DNA of 28,214 nt from Betaproteobacteria bacterium (GTDB taxonomy: Bacteria > Pseudomonadota > Gammaproteobacteria > Burkholderiales > SG8-41). Location of the stretch: assembly GCA_025363575.1 (NCBI GenBank), contig JANYDM010000129.1, positions 1 through 28,214 of the forward strand, given 5' to 3'. Each line of letters begins with the position of its first letter. Positions within the stretch are counted from its first letter, which is position 1. Position numbers and translations under genes: made by a program. The notes under the pieces were generated by a model. The model did no database searches, was not told where the DNA came from, and saw only the letters and a program-made list of their open reading frames with translations. This document shows, in pieces, positions 14,675 to 22,681 of the stretch.

Positions 14675-14923
14675 CTATGTCGGTGGTGCCAGCCTGGCCT
14701 TGATCCAGTAGGTGAATCGGGCGGGATCTTCTTTAAGCAATTGATGCCCCGTCATCCGGCAGTACGCCGGGATATCCGCGGGGGCACCGGGATCTCGCGC
14801 CAGAAGCCGCAGCACCTTGCCCGGCATCGTGCGCAATTTGTTGCGCAGATGAATGACGAGCTCGCCGCAACCAAGATCGCCGGCGTCCCATTCATCATCG
14901 TGTGCGATAGATTCAGATTGCAC
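14675..14923 (-). CDS. Stand-alone TusA-like sulfur carrier protein
   Basis: This 82-residue cytoplasmic protein is of the TusA/SirA family, which carries persulfide sulfur between enzymes. Cys19 in DLGCGEL is at the catalytic position, but the usual CPxP helix cap is CGEL. Cys55 in IPAYCRM matches the second conserved Cys; the 36-residue spacing is close to the 37 of E. coli TusA. The sequence resembles the N-terminal domain of the fusion at the other end of this operon, especially in the CG motif and in the P-A-(Y/W)-CRMT segment. Translation starts at a GTG (14923) with only a partial GGGA upstream. It is the first gene of the operon, divergent from moeA. Confidence 0.82.
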   Translation of the reverse strand: MQSESIAHDDEWDAGDLGCGELVIHLRNKLRTMPGKVLRLLARDPGAPADIPAYCRMTGHQLLKEDPARFTYWIKARLAPPT

Positions 14924-15294
14924 GAGGTTCCCGCTAACTCAGAATATTTTCCGCACAGCTGCCTTCATTCCAGGCAAACCCGTGACTGCGAGTGCGACAA
15001 GTGAAGAGAGATCCGGGCGAGCTTTCGGACCGGGGCCCAGTGGACGACACGCGTCCGCGGCAAAGGCTAGAGGGACGGCGGGTGCAGCGGCGGATGGAAA
15101 GCCGTGAGTCTCATCGGGGTGGATGAACGGTGAAACTGCGTGATGATTTCGCTGCAAGCCACGGGATATCGAATCGGGCAAAAATTGTTGGCGACCGCGA
15201 GTATATCCTATCCCGGTATTGCAGCGGACGCCCGTCGAATGCCGTTATTGCTGTAACATTTCGCCTTCCGCAAAAACCACGCGCCGAGATTCCA
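14924..15294. other. Divergent intergenic region, sulfur operon / moeA leader
   Basis: These 371 bases separate the minus-strand tusA-like gene from plus-strand moeA, so both promoters should lie here. I see no convincing protein gene. The part from about 15010 to 15130 is rich in short inverted repeats: GGACG (15042-15046) with CGTCC (15052-15056), and the two-step hairpin annotated at 15102-15130. It does not match my memory of the Moco riboswitch or other common riboswitch classes. An AT-richer stretch near 15185-15215 could hold a moeA promoter, but no good -35/-10 pair stands out. Confidence 0.5.
15102..15130 (+). other. Candidate RNA hairpin in the moeA leader
   Basis: Two nested helices, CCGT (15102-15105) with ACGG (15127-15130) and TCATC (15111-15115) with GATGA (15122-15126), enclose a GGGGTG loop with a 5-nt bulge on one side. 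It lies about 165 nt before the moeA start. No T-run follows, so it is not a terminator. It may be part of a structured leader or chance. Confidence 0.3.
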
Positions 15295-16569
15295 ATGAAC
15301 AACCCACCGCAATCCATTCGCGACGCGAGCTGCGCGGACGATTACGACCCGAACTCGATGCCGGTCGCGAAGGCGCGCGAATTCATCGCGCGTTTCTTGT
15401 CGCCGGTTGCCGTCGTCGAAAAATTGCATATACGCGCCGCGCTCGGCCGCGTACTGGCCGCAGACGTGATCTCCCCGCTCAACGTTCCTGCTCACGACAA
15501 TTCGGCGATGGACGGCTACGCCGTGCGTTTTGCCGATCTTAAGGCTGACAGCGAAGTCACGTTAAAAAATGCAGGCACCGCGTTTGCCGGCGTGCCTTTC
15601 AACGACGCCGTCAAACCCGGCACGTGCGTCCGAATCATGACCGGCGCCGTGGTGCCGGACGGCACGGACACCATCGTCATGCAGGAGCACGTCAAGGCCA
15701 AAGGTGACGACATTACGATCGGCACGGGACACAGGCTCAATCAAAACCTGCGCCGCGCGGGTGAAGATCTGAAAACCGGGCAAGTCGCGCTGAAGCGAGG
15801 CGAATTGCTGCGTCCCGCCGAAATCGGCCTTGTTGCGTCGCTCGGCATCGGCGAAATCGCCGTCTACCGCAAGCTGCGCGTCGCATTTTTTTCCACCGGC
15901 GACGAATTGCGCTCGATCGGGACGCCGCTCGGCGCCGGCCAGATTTACGACAGCAACCGCTACACGATACACGGCATGCTGAGCCGGCTCGGCTGCGAGG
16001 TAATCGACATGGGCGTCGTGCGCGATGACCCAAAACTGATCGAGCAGGCGTTCAATGAAGCCGCGCGCTGTGCGGACGTCGTCATCACGAGCGGCGGCGT
16101 ATCGGTGGGCGAAGCCGATTTCGTCAAAGAGCTGCTCGAACGACTGGGCGAAGTCGTGTTCTGGAAGATCGCCATGAAGCCCGGACGCCCGCTGGCGTAC
16201 GGCCGCATTGGCGGCGCGCACTTCTTCGGCCTGCCCGGCAATCCCGTATCGGTAATGGTCACGTTTTACCAATTCGTGCGCGATGCGCTGCTCAAGCTGT
16301 CGGGCCGCGACCCGCTGCCGCCGCTGCCGACATTCAAAGTGGCGTGCACGAGTCCGCTCAAGAAAGCGCCGGGCCGCACTGAATTCCAGCGCGGCGTGCT
16401 GACGCAGGACGCGGCGGGCCACTGGAGCGTGCGTGTGACCGGCGAACAAGGCTCGGGCATTTTGCGTTCGATGGCGGAAGCGAACTGCTTCATTATTTTG
16501 CCGACCGACCAGGGCAACGTGGCGGCCGGCGCTTTGGTCGAAGTACAAGTCATGGAAGGCGTCGTCTAA
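15295..16569 (+). CDS. moeA: Molybdopterin molybdenumtransferase MoeA
   Basis: MoeA inserts molybdenum into adenylylated molybdopterin in the cytoplasm to give active Moco. The 424-residue product has DNSAMDGYA (68-76), the central MoCF-binding region with DSNRY and ITSGGVSVGEADF, and the C-terminal domain beginning near GRPLAYGRIGG and FFGLPGNPVSVMV. The ATG at 15295 gives the normal N-terminus; the frame is open for 55 codons further upstream, but those residues are not MoeA-like. It lies alone on the plus strand, away from the other Moco genes, divergent from the sulfur operon. MoaA, MoaC, MogA and MobA are not in the window. Confidence 0.94.
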   Translation: MNNPPQSIRDASCADDYDPNSMPVAKAREFIARFLSPVAVVEKLHIRAALGRVLAADVISPLNVPAHDNSAMDGYAVRFADLKADSEVTLKNAGTAFAGVPFNDAVKPGTCVRIMTGAVVPDGTDTIVMQEHVKAKGDDITIGTGHRLNQNLRRAGEDLKTGQVALKRGELLRPAEIGLVASLGIGEIAVYRKLRVAFFSTGDELRSIGTPLGAGQIYDSNRYTIHGMLSRLGCEVIDMGVVRDDPKLIEQAFNEAARCADVVITSGGVSVGEADFVKELLERLGEVVFWKIAMKPGRPLAYGRIGGAHFFGLPGNPVSVMVTFYQFVRDALLKLSGRDPLPPLPTFKVACTSPLKKAPGRTEFQRGVLTQDAAGHWSVRVTGEQGSGILRSMAEANCFIILPTDQGNVAAGALVEVQVMEGVV

Positions 16570-16654
16570 CCTTTTACGCTGCGCGGCGATGGCCGGTCCC
16601 TGCCGCATTTTCCATTTCTGACTTAACAGCGTTTTCCACTCGCGAGAATCATTC

Positions 16655-17419
16655 ATGCCGTCATATCCCGAATTTGCCGGACGCAGCGTCGCCATAACGG
16701 GCGCCGCGCAAGGCATAGGGGCGGTAACCGCCCGTGCGTTCGCCAAAGAAGGTGCCTCCGTATCACTGCTCGACATCGATGCCGATGGCGCGAGCGCCGT
16801 TGCGAAGGAAATTGCCGCGGACGGAGGAAGCGTATTGACCGTGCGCACCGATGTCACCGACGAAAAATCGGTTGCCACCGCCATGTCCGCCATCGCAGCG
16901 AAATTCGGCGGCCTCGACGTGCTCGTGAATTGCGCCGGAGGCTATGGCCGCCTCGCGACTGTCGAAGACATGCCGGTCGACGAATGGGACAAGACGATTA
17001 CGCTCAATTTGCGCAGCGTTTTCCTGATGTCGCGAGCGGCAATTCCGCATTTGAAAAAATCGAAGGCCGGCCGGATCATCAGCGTAGCGTCGATCTCCGG
17101 ACGCACCGTCACGTCGGCTTCGTCACCCGCGTACGGATCGGCAAAAGCCGCGGTAATCCAGCTCACCCGCTTCCTCGCTCAGCAGCTCGGTCCGGACGGC
17201 ATCACCGCCAATGCGATCGCGCCAATTACGACATTGACGCCGCGCGTCAAGGCGTTACGCACGGATGAAGATATTGCACGCATTGCCGCGCAAGTGCCGC
17301 TGCGGCGCCTGGCCGTATCGGAGGATCACTCGAATGCCATGCTGTTCCTGGCGTCCGACGCTGCCGCCTACATCAACGGCGTGGTGCTCGACGTCAATGG
17401 CGGCCGCGTGATGATGTAG
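16655..17419 (+). CDS. SDR family oxidoreductase (classical)
   Basis: This 254-residue NAD(P)-dependent dehydrogenase/reductase shows a complete classical SDR set: TGAAQGIG (15-22), Asp40 at the end of strand two (favouring NAD(H)), NCAG (92-95), Ser146, and the catalytic YGSAK (Tyr160, Lys164). The C-terminal DVNGG motif is also present. It could be a FabG-like 3-oxoacyl reductase or an alcohol or sugar dehydrogenase; the substrate cannot be told from sequence. It lies 85 nt after moeA and 36 nt before a DctP-like gene in the same frame, so it is likely co-transcribed with that gene. Confidence 0.85.
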   Translation: MPSYPEFAGRSVAITGAAQGIGAVTARAFAKEGASVSLLDIDADGASAVAKEIAADGGSVLTVRTDVTDEKSVATAMSAIAAKFGGLDVLVNCAGGYGRLATVEDMPVDEWDKTITLNLRSVFLMSRAAIPHLKKSKAGRIISVASISGRTVTSASSPAYGSAKAAVIQLTRFLAQQLGPDGITANAIAPITTLTPRVKALRTDEDIARIAAQVPLRRLAVSEDHSNAMLFLASDAAAYINGVVLDVNGGRVMM

Positions 17420-17455
17420 TCCGTCACCCGCCGACTTAATTCCTCACCACGCCTC

Positions 17456-18403
17456 ATGAATATTGCGACGCCGCAATGGCGCGGCCGGCAATTCCATTAC
17501 CAGCCGGTCGCAAGTCATGTGCATCCGTTCCTGGTCGAGCTATGGGAAACCGTGCGCGCCGAAACCGGCGGCCGGCTCGATGTCACTGTGCATGCGGAAA
17601 ACGCGGGTTTGAAGGCGACGCACAACGAAATCATCGAGCAGGTCAGGCAAGGCGATCTCGAGTTTTACATCGTCATGGGCAGCCTGCTTGGACCGCTGTC
17701 GCCCGCGTTCGAAATTCAGGGCATGCCATTTGCATTTTCGAATGAGAATCAGATCTATGCCTTGATGGACGGTGCGCTCGGCGACTATTTGCGCGCCGAT
17801 CTCGCAACGCGAGGCATCTATGCGGTGCCGTTCGGTGTGATGGAAAACGGCTTTCGCCACATTTCGACCATCGAGCGCGAAATAAACAGTGCAGATGACA
17901 TGGCAGGGCTGCGCATCCGGGTGCCCGAGGGCCGCATATTCGACGATACCTTCAAAAGCCTCGGTGCAGTGCCGACGCCGGTATTCGTGCTCGATCTGCA
18001 CCGCGCGCTTTCCGAAGGACGCGTGGATGCGCAGGAAAATCCGCTGGCGATCACTCAGTCGCTCAGACTCGATGAGGTCACCCGGCGGATCGCGCTGACG
18101 TCGCATATGTGGTCCGGATTCAACCTGATCGCGAACCCCGCCTTCTGGCACAATCTGGGCACCGCCACCCAGGAAATCGTCTTGCGTAATGTCCGCAGCA
18201 TATTCGCGCGCCAGCGCACCGGTACCGTGGACCTCAACCGCAGCCTCGAGCAGACGCTCGCGCAACGCGGCATGCGCTTCAACCGCCCCGACCGCGCAAG
18301 TTTTCGCCGTTGCCTCACCGGCGGTTTTTACGCGAGATGGAAAACCGAACTCGGCTCAAAGGCATGGGCGCTGCTCGAAGCCGGCACCGGCAGACTTGCG
18401 TGA
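17456..18403 (+). CDS. DctP-like (TRAP) solute-binding protein lacking a signal peptide
   Basis: This 315-residue protein matches TRAP-transporter periplasmic binding proteins. It runs FHYQPVASHVHPF, EIIEQVRQGDLEFY, a central MAGLRIRVPEGRIF holding the conserved carboxylate-binding Arg, and VDAQENPLA. The N-terminus reads MNIATPQWRGRQFHYQ, with no hydrophobic signal. None can be gained upstream: the preceding in-frame stop is the SDR stop codon 12 codons earlier. The DctQ and DctM membrane subunits are not in the window. It may be cytoplasmic, repurposed, or decayed from an exported protein, although the rest of the frame is intact. The next gene, ccmA, starts 26 nt later. Confidence 0.8.
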   Translation: MNIATPQWRGRQFHYQPVASHVHPFLVELWETVRAETGGRLDVTVHAENAGLKATHNEIIEQVRQGDLEFYIVMGSLLGPLSPAFEIQGMPFAFSNENQIYALMDGALGDYLRADLATRGIYAVPFGVMENGFRHISTIEREINSADDMAGLRIRVPEGRIFDDTFKSLGAVPTPVFVLDLHRALSEGRVDAQENPLAITQSLRLDEVTRRIALTSHMWSGFNLIANPAFWHNLGTATQEIVLRNVRSIFARQRTGTVDLNRSLEQTLAQRGMRFNRPDRASFRRCLTGGFYARWKTELGSKAWALLEAGTGRLA

Positions 18404-18429
18404 CCGTGCCCGTCCCCGCCACTTCAACG

Positions 18430-19065
18430 ATGATTACGCATACGCTTGAATTGCACGATCTGGCGTGCGAACGTGGCGAACGGCGCCTCTTCACGGGCCT
18501 GGCATGCGTGCTGGCCCCGCACACGCTGCTCGAAGTCCGCGGCGCGAATGGCAGCGGTAAAACCAGCCTGCTTCGCATGTTATGCGGCCTGCTGAATCCG
18601 GCGGCGGGCGCGATACGCTGGGACGGCGCCGATATCCACGCGCTGGCCGAATTTTTTCGCGCACAGATGGTTTATCTGGGTCATGCGAGCGGTGTCAAAG
18701 ACGAGCTGACACCGGCTGAAAACCTGCGTTTTTCCGCAAGCCTCGCCGCGCTGCAGACCGGACACGCCGGCATCACCGCGGCGCTCGACTGGTTTGGGCT
18801 TGCAGCATACGAACATCAACCATGCCGCACGCTGTCACAGGGTCAACGCCGTCGTGTGGCGCTCGCGCGGCTGCGCCTTTCTGCCGCACGCCCTTTATGG
18901 ATACTCGACGAGCCCTTCACGGCACTCGATGCGCGCGCCCTGGAGCTCACCCGCTCTTTGATCGAATCACATGTCGCCGGCGGTGGTATCGTCGTCCTTA
19001 CTACGCACCAGGAAGTTTCAATCAACGCGCCAACCGTGCAGCGCATCGAACTCGCTCATGAATGA
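18430..19065 (+). CDS. ccmA: Haem exporter ATPase CcmA
   Basis: This is the ABC ATPase of the CcmABCD complex, which releases holo-CcmE haem chaperone in System I cytochrome c maturation. From the ATG at 18430 it has 211 residues, the normal CcmA length, with Walker A GANGSGKTS (38-46), LVYLGH-type region (QMVYLGHASGVK), signature LSQGQRRR, and Walker B LWILDEPFTALD. An upstream in-frame start would overlap the DctP-like gene and add unrelated residues. It overlaps ccmB by 8 nt. Confidence 0.93.
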   Translation: MITHTLELHDLACERGERRLFTGLACVLAPHTLLEVRGANGSGKTSLLRMLCGLLNPAAGAIRWDGADIHALAEFFRAQMVYLGHASGVKDELTPAENLRFSASLAALQTGHAGITAALDWFGLAAYEHQPCRTLSQGQRRRVALARLRLSAARPLWILDEPFTALDARALELTRSLIESHVAGGGIVVLTTHQEVSINAPTVQRIELAHE

Positions 19066-19741
19066 AATTTGGCTCACGGTCGCGACGGGCAACCTGGTAA
19101 AACGCGATCTGCTGCTTGCATTCCGGCGCCGCTCCGAGTTGTTGACGATATTGATCTTCTTTGCAATCGTGGCCAGTCTGTTTCCGCTCGGCGTCGGTTC
19201 CGACAGCGCGTTGTTGCGGGCAATCGGGCCGGGCGTCGTCTGGGTCGGAGCATTGCTCGCTTCCATGCTCGGACTGGCGCGCCTGTTCGCCGCCGACTAT
19301 GCCGACGGTACGCTCGAACAACTTGTGCTCGCCCCGCATACGCTGACAATGCTCGTGCTGGGAAAAATCGCCGCACACTGGCTGGCAACCGGCTTGCCGC
19401 TTGTGATAATCGCGCCGCTGCTGGGACTTCAGTTTGGCCTCGATGCCGACGCTTTGACGGTTCTGCTAGCATCGCTGCTACTGGGTACGCCCACGCTGAG
19501 TTTGATCGGTGCAGTCGGCGCGGCGCTGACCCTGGGCGTCCGCGGCGGCGGCGCGCTGCTGTCGCTGCTGGTGCTGCCGCTCTATGTGCCGGTACTGATT
19601 TTCGGCACCGGCGCGGTCGAAGCGAGCGCTGCGGGCCTGGGGGCGGCAGCGCATTTGTCGGTGCTCGGTGCGCTATTGCTGACGACACTGGCCTTTGCAC
19701 CCTGGGCAACAGCCCTGTCGGTGCGCATTGCAGTCGAATAG
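19058..19741 (+). CDS. ccmB: Haem exporter membrane subunit CcmB
   Basis: This is a 227-residue integral membrane protein with about six helices, partner of CcmA. The start at 19058 overlaps the end of ccmA and gives the family N-terminus (MNEIWL, then KRDLLLAFRRRSELL). Typical segments follow: FAIVASLFPLGVG, LARLFAADYADGTLEQL and PLYVPVLIFGTGA, all landmarks of CcmB. ccmC starts 12 nt after its stop. Confidence 0.93.
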   Translation: MNEIWLTVATGNLVKRDLLLAFRRRSELLTILIFFAIVASLFPLGVGSDSALLRAIGPGVVWVGALLASMLGLARLFAADYADGTLEQLVLAPHTLTMLVLGKIAAHWLATGLPLVIIAPLLGLQFGLDADALTVLLASLLLGTPTLSLIGAVGAALTLGVRGGGALLSLLVLPLYVPVLIFGTGAVEASAAGLGAAAHLSVLGALLLTTLAFAPWATALSVRIAVE

Positions 19742-19753
19742 GCAACTGGAGTC

Positions 19754-20491
19754 ATGACGATCAACTGGTTTAAATATTCCTCGCCGGCAGCGTTCTATCC
19801 CCTCGCCGGCCGGCTCATCCCGTGGTTTTTCGCTGCTGCATGCGCGCTTGCGATCGCCGGGCTCTATATCAGCTTTTTCGTCGCACCGACTGACGCGCAG
19901 CAAGGCGAGGCTTACCGCATCATATTCATACACGTGCCGGCCGCCTGGATGTCGATGTTCATTTACGTCGTAATGGCATTCTGGGCAGGAATCGGGCTCG
20001 CCTTCAACACGCGCCTGTCTTCCATGCTCGCGTCCGCGCTCGCGCCCACCGGAGCACTGATGACATTCATTGCGCTGTGGACAGGGGCGTTATGGGGCAA
20101 GCCGATGTGGGGCACCTGGTGGGTATGGGACGCGCGCCTGACGTCTGAACTTATCCTGCTGTTTCTGTATTTCGGGTTCATGTCGCTACAGGCTGCGATC
20201 GATGATCCCCGTCGTGCCGATAAAGCAGGCGCAGTCATTGCATTGGTCGGTGTTATCAACGTGCCCATTATTTATTTCTCGGTCAAATGGTGGAACACCC
20301 TTCACCAGGGCGCATCGGTCAGCCTCACGCGAAGCCCGAGCATGGCGACGACGATGCTTGCCGGCATGTTGCTGATGGCGCTCGCGTTGTGGATGTACAG
20401 CATTGCTGTCGTATTGATGCGTTTGCGGTGCATCATCCTCGAGCGCGAGCGCAACAGCGAATGGGTGAAGCAATTGGAGAAGCACGCATGA
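19754..20491 (+). CDS. ccmC: Haem-handling protein CcmC
   Basis: CcmC loads haem onto CcmE at the periplasmic face of the inner membrane. The 245-residue protein has six hydrophobic helices and the tryptophan-rich WWD motif (WGTWWVWDARLTSE). The two conserved axial-type histidines are in IFIHVPAAW (about residue 60) and WNTLHQG (about 184). A GGAG Shine-Dalgarno precedes the ATG. It overlaps ccmD by 4 nt. Confidence 0.94.
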   Translation: MTINWFKYSSPAAFYPLAGRLIPWFFAAACALAIAGLYISFFVAPTDAQQGEAYRIIFIHVPAAWMSMFIYVVMAFWAGIGLAFNTRLSSMLASALAPTGALMTFIALWTGALWGKPMWGTWWVWDARLTSELILLFLYFGFMSLQAAIDDPRRADKAGAVIALVGVINVPIIYFSVKWWNTLHQGASVSLTRSPSMATTMLAGMLLMALALWMYSIAVVLMRLRCIILERERNSEWVKQLEKHA

Positions 20492-20628
20492 ACTGGGGTA
20501 GCTTTCAGGCCTTTCTCGAGATGGGCGGCTATGCCGGCTACGTGTGGGGATCGTTTGGTGTGACCGCGGCATGCATCGCAGTTGAACTCGCGCTGCTGAT
20601 AATGCGCCATCGTCGCCTGCGGGTTTAA
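20488..20628 (+). CDS. ccmD: Haem exporter small subunit CcmD
   Basis: This 46-residue protein has one membrane helix (about residues 20-39) and a short basic C-terminal tail (RHRRLRV). It begins MNWGSFQAFLEMGGYAGYVW, a pattern typical of CcmD, and its ATG overlaps the ccmC stop. CcmD helps release CcmE from CcmABC. It ends the plus-strand ccm half; ccmE, which usually follows, is not here. Confidence 0.9.
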   Translation: MNWGSFQAFLEMGGYAGYVWGSFGVTAACIAVELALLIMRHRRLRV

Positions 20629-20661
20629 ACAACGCAACGCCAACCCGAGCGAGCCGCCGAA

Positions 20662-21618
20662 TCAATCCATCTTGATGTTGCCGAGTTCCTTCAACAGCGT
20701 GGACCAGCGCGCGAGATCGGCGCGTACTATGTCGGCGAACTCCGCCGGGCTGGTCCCGGTTGGCTCGGCATTCGCGTCCGCAATCCGTTTTCGCAGGACG
20801 GGATCGAGCAACGCGTCGTTGAAGGCGGCGGAGAGTTGCTCCACTGTGGCTGACGGCGTGCCAGCGGGCGCCATCACACCCCACCAGCCGGTGAAACGAT
20901 CGAGTACCGGGTAGCCCTGCTCGCTGAACAGCGGCACATTCGGGAATGCCGACCAGCGTTTCTGCCCGCTGATGGCCAGTGCGCGCAGCGTGCCGGCCTC
21001 GATGTGCGGCCGGGTAGCGACAAGGTCGGAGAATGCCATGGTGACCTGGTGCGAAAGCACGTCGGTGATCGCGGGCACCGTGCCTTTATACGGAACGTGG
21101 ATGATGTCGATGCCCGCGCGCTTTTTGAGCGTCTCGCCGGCGATGTGCAGCAAGGAACCATTGCCGATGGAAGCATAAGCCAGCTTGCCGGGCTGTGCGC
21201 GCGCCTGCTCTACTAAATCCTTTAAGGTCGCCGCAGTCTGCGCATGCACGACCAGAATCATTACGTTGTACGCAATCTGCGTGACCGGCTGCAGGTCCTT
21301 CTGCGGATCGAAGGGTGTCTTCGTCAGCAACGGCACGATCACCAGCGGTCCTGAATTGCTCAGGAGCAGCGTGTGTCCGTCGGCGGGAGACTGCGCCACT
21401 GCGCTGACGCCGATCGCGCCGCCGGCGCCGGGACGGTTGTCGACGATGATGGGCGCCTTGAGCGATGCGGACAGGCGCTCCGAAAACATGCGCGCCATGA
21501 CGTCCGAACTGGATCCCGGCGGATACGGGTTGATGATCTTTACCGGCTTACCGCTCTGGATCTGCGCACCGGCCGGGCATATCGCCAGCATCAGCAGCAA
21601 TGCGGGGACGGTTCTCAT
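20662..21618 (-). CDS. Bug-family (TctC) periplasmic solute-binding protein
   Basis: This 318-residue tripartite-tricarboxylate-type binding protein begins with a signal peptide (1-18, ending PAGA). The mature part opens PVKIINPYPPGSSSDVMARM and has IIVDNRPGAGGAIG near residues 57-70, both Bug hallmarks, then YKGTVPAITDVLSHQV. Bug genes are strongly expanded in Betaproteobacteria and usually occur without their own permease, as here. It lies downstream of a DapA-family gene on the same strand, so its ligand may be that enzyme's substrate or product, probably a carboxylate. It is convergent with ccmD, 33 nt away. Confidence 0.9.
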   Translation of the reverse strand: MRTVPALLLMLAICPAGAQIQSGKPVKIINPYPPGSSSDVMARMFSERLSASLKAPIIVDNRPGAGGAIGVSAVAQSPADGHTLLLSNSGPLVIVPLLTKTPFDPQKDLQPVTQIAYNVMILVVHAQTAATLKDLVEQARAQPGKLAYASIGNGSLLHIAGETLKKRAGIDIIHVPYKGTVPAITDVLSHQVTMAFSDLVATRPHIEAGTLRALAISGQKRWSAFPNVPLFSEQGYPVLDRFTGWWGVMAPAGTPSATVEQLSAAFNDALLDPVLRKRIADANAEPTGTSPAEFADIVRADLARWSTLLKELGNIKMD

Positions 21619-21700
21619 GCAATCACTGTTTTGTTTCAGCGCGGACGACGCGCAATGACTGCCGCCCGCGGCGCGCAGCGCGGCGCCGTCTGCTCGCAGC

Positions 21701-22642
21701 TTAAGCTGCCATCGCGAGCTTAGTCTGGATCTTGTAGCCGTACTTCTTGTCGAGTCCGAGCTCCTTCACGATGCGCACACCCTGCATCAGCGCCTCGCCT
21801 TCGATGTTGCGCAACGGCTTGCGCAGCGCGCCTACCGGCAGCCCCAGCGCGCGCATGAGCGACTTGAGCGCCACCGGGTTGATCGCGGAATAGTTGAAGT
21901 GCATGAGCGGCAAGAGCTTGAGATAGGTCTGGCGGAAGTTGTCCGCCTCTTCAAAATTTTTCCAGGGTTTGGATAGCATCGCCATTTCCTGCGGCGCGAT
22001 ATTGCCGGTCATATTCGCGGTGCCGTGCCCGCCCAGGCTCATGGTCGGCACCACGAGGCCGAGGTTGGGTGAATCACAGCACATGATGGTGGCATCGGGT
22101 TTCGCCGCAAGCACTTGCGCGACCTGCGCCACGCGAGCCGTCGATTCCTTCAATATGACATAGTTGGGGTGCTTGAGCAGGCGCAACAGATGGTCCCAAT
22201 GCAGGTCCGTCTTCACGCGCGGCGGGTTGTTGTAAATGCCCAGCGGAAAATCAACGCCGTCGGCGACTTCCTGATAGTGGCGCTCGATGTCGTCTTCAGG
22301 CCCGCAGATGTACGGCGGCGCCGCAATGATCGCGCCGTCGGCGCCGTTCGCCTGCGCGAAGCGCACGTTATCGATCACCTGCTTCGGCGTGTTGGCGGTG
22401 CAGCCGTAGAAAAACTTCATCCTGCCGCTTTTCATCTTTGCGGTTTCGATGACAATCTGCTTTTTCTCGTCCGGCTCCAGCAGAGAAGGCTCGCCGGTCG
22501 AGCCCATGATCAGTGCAGCAACAGTGCCGTTGTCTTCAAGATGCTTGAGCAGCGCGCGATAGGCGCCGAAATCGACCGATCCGTTTTCGTTGAACGGCGT
22601 CGGCGGTGCGACGAACGAGCCTTCGATGCGAAGTTTTGCCAT
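21701..22642 (-). CDS. Dihydrodipicolinate synthase (DapA/NanA) family aldolase-lyase
   Basis: This is a 313-residue class I Schiff-base aldolase fold protein. It has GSTGE (47-51), the catalytic Tyr137 in GIYNNPP and the Schiff-base Lys165 in ILKES. The start at 22642 is preferred because GGGAG lies just upstream; an ATG 11 codons earlier lacks one. It is more likely a catabolic member than lysine DapA, because it sits beside a Bug binding protein and oxidoreductases rather than lysine genes. The substrate is unknown. The 14-bp palindrome GCAGC-TTAA-GCTGC covers its stop codon. Confidence 0.85.
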   Translation of the reverse strand: MAKLRIEGSFVAPPTPFNENGSVDFGAYRALLKHLEDNGTVAALIMGSTGEPSLLEPDEKKQIVIETAKMKSGRMKFFYGCTANTPKQVIDNVRFAQANGADGAIIAAPPYICGPEDDIERHYQEVADGVDFPLGIYNNPPRVKTDLHWDHLLRLLKHPNYVILKESTARVAQVAQVLAAKPDATIMCCDSPNLGLVVPTMSLGGHGTANMTGNIAPQEMAMLSKPWKNFEEADNFRQTYLKLLPLMHFNYSAINPVALKSLMRALGLPVGALRKPLRNIEGEALMQGVRIVKELGLDKKYGYKIQTKLAMAA

Positions 22643-22681
22643 GGCTGTCTCCCGAGGTTGAAAAAAGTTTAACATAAGCCC

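Noticed and set aside
15130..15294. In-frame 55-codon extension of moeA upstream of 15295
   Set aside because: The GTG-started extension has no MoeA similarity; the family N-terminus begins after the ATG at 15295. The region is better read as a leader.
14924..15294. Moco riboswitch before moeA
   Set aside because: The consensus stems and conserved bases I remember are not found; only generic short hairpins are present.
15562..16893. Long minus-strand frame of 443 codons antisense to moeA
   Set aside because: Low-complexity Arg/Ala/His composition and full overlap with clear moeA coding sequence.
21619..21709. Terminator between the DapA-family gene and the Bug gene
   Set aside because: The palindrome at 21696-21709 and nearby GC repeats have no T-run on the transcribed strand; the two genes may be co-transcribed.
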